The position numbers and the translations under genes were made by a program. This document shows positions 63,973 to 64,000 of a stretch of DNA of 64,000 nt, piece after piece. Under the pieces are notes generated by a model. It was not told where the DNA came from. It saw nothing but the letters and a program-made list of their open reading frames with translations, and did not search any database. Within the stretch, counting starts at the first letter, position 1; each line of letters opens with the position of its first letter. Origin of the DNA: JAIXWP01 sp964428835 (GTDB lineage Bacteria > Bacteroidota > Bacteroidia > Flavobacteriales_D > Sanyastnellaceae); contig CAYRZQ010000005.1 of assembly GCA_964428835.1 (NCBI GenBank), positions 47,115 through 111,114 of the forward strand, given 5' to 3'.

Positions 63973-64000
63973 CGACGGAGGGACGAAGCGACTTTTTTTG

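Noticed and set aside
1..64000. CRISPR array, rRNA, integrase or insertion sequence
   Set aside because: No regular direct repeats with unique spacers, no rRNA-like sequence and no transposase or recombinase motif were seen on either strand.

Overview
The window looks like chromosomal DNA from a Bacteroidota bacterium, most likely of the order Flavobacteriales. The evidence is a large set of secreted proteins with type IX secretion system (T9SS) C-terminal tails or a CHU_C-type tail, DUF4270 beside a glycogen-synthase-like protein and panC, a MurF-Alr fusion, an HU-CCDC81/SPOR protein, DUF2490 proteins, and many promoters that fit the Bacteroidota consensus (TTG, about 19-21 nt, then TAnnTTTG). 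The species cannot be named from the sequence alone. Functional calls come from reading motifs and domain order; no database search was run.

Layout. 1-7360: three large secreted proteins, the first cut by the window edge. 7397-8884: a DUF502 membrane protein and an EamA transporter. 8908-10692: an acidic lipoprotein and an outer-membrane barrel. 10984-15978: glmS, a DUF4270 lipoprotein and a half-length glycogen-synthase-like protein, divergent from panC. 16183-20087: a compact, AT-rich three-gene operon (P-loop ATPase with zinc ribbon and HhH, HEPN protein, N6-adenine methyltransferase) next to a tRNA-Leu. This looks like a defence island and is the best candidate for an undescribed system. 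20483-32337: a small lipoprotein, a kelch-like protein, a TSUP transporter, a secreted protein of unknown function, rseP, ribE, a CHU_C-tailed protein and a subtilisin-like protein with an altered catalytic Asp site. 32410-37594: murF-alr and tdk, divergent from yebC, a small lipoprotein, a DUF2490 protein and a remnant second DUF2490 copy. 37632-42541: purH, convergent with a four-gene operon that encodes a complete phosphorelay (hybrid kinase, Hpt, receiver-SpoIIE phosphatase) and a lipoprotein. 42823-46026: a giant SBBP-repeat protein. 46317-51201: a TonB-dependent receptor, kdsB, HU/SPOR and a HAD hydrolase. 51191-53362: an oligopeptidase B-like lipoprotein. 53458-63696: two paralogous giant T9SS cargo proteins on either side of ispD. 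The last 300 bases hold a terminator and a 7-bp-period repeat.

How the genes work together. Housekeeping envelope and cofactor genes (glmS, murF-alr, kdsB, ispD, ribE, panC, rseP, purH, tdk) are interleaved with a surface-protein arsenal that would be exported by Sec and then by a T9SS encoded elsewhere. No integrase, IS element, rRNA or CRISPR array was found.
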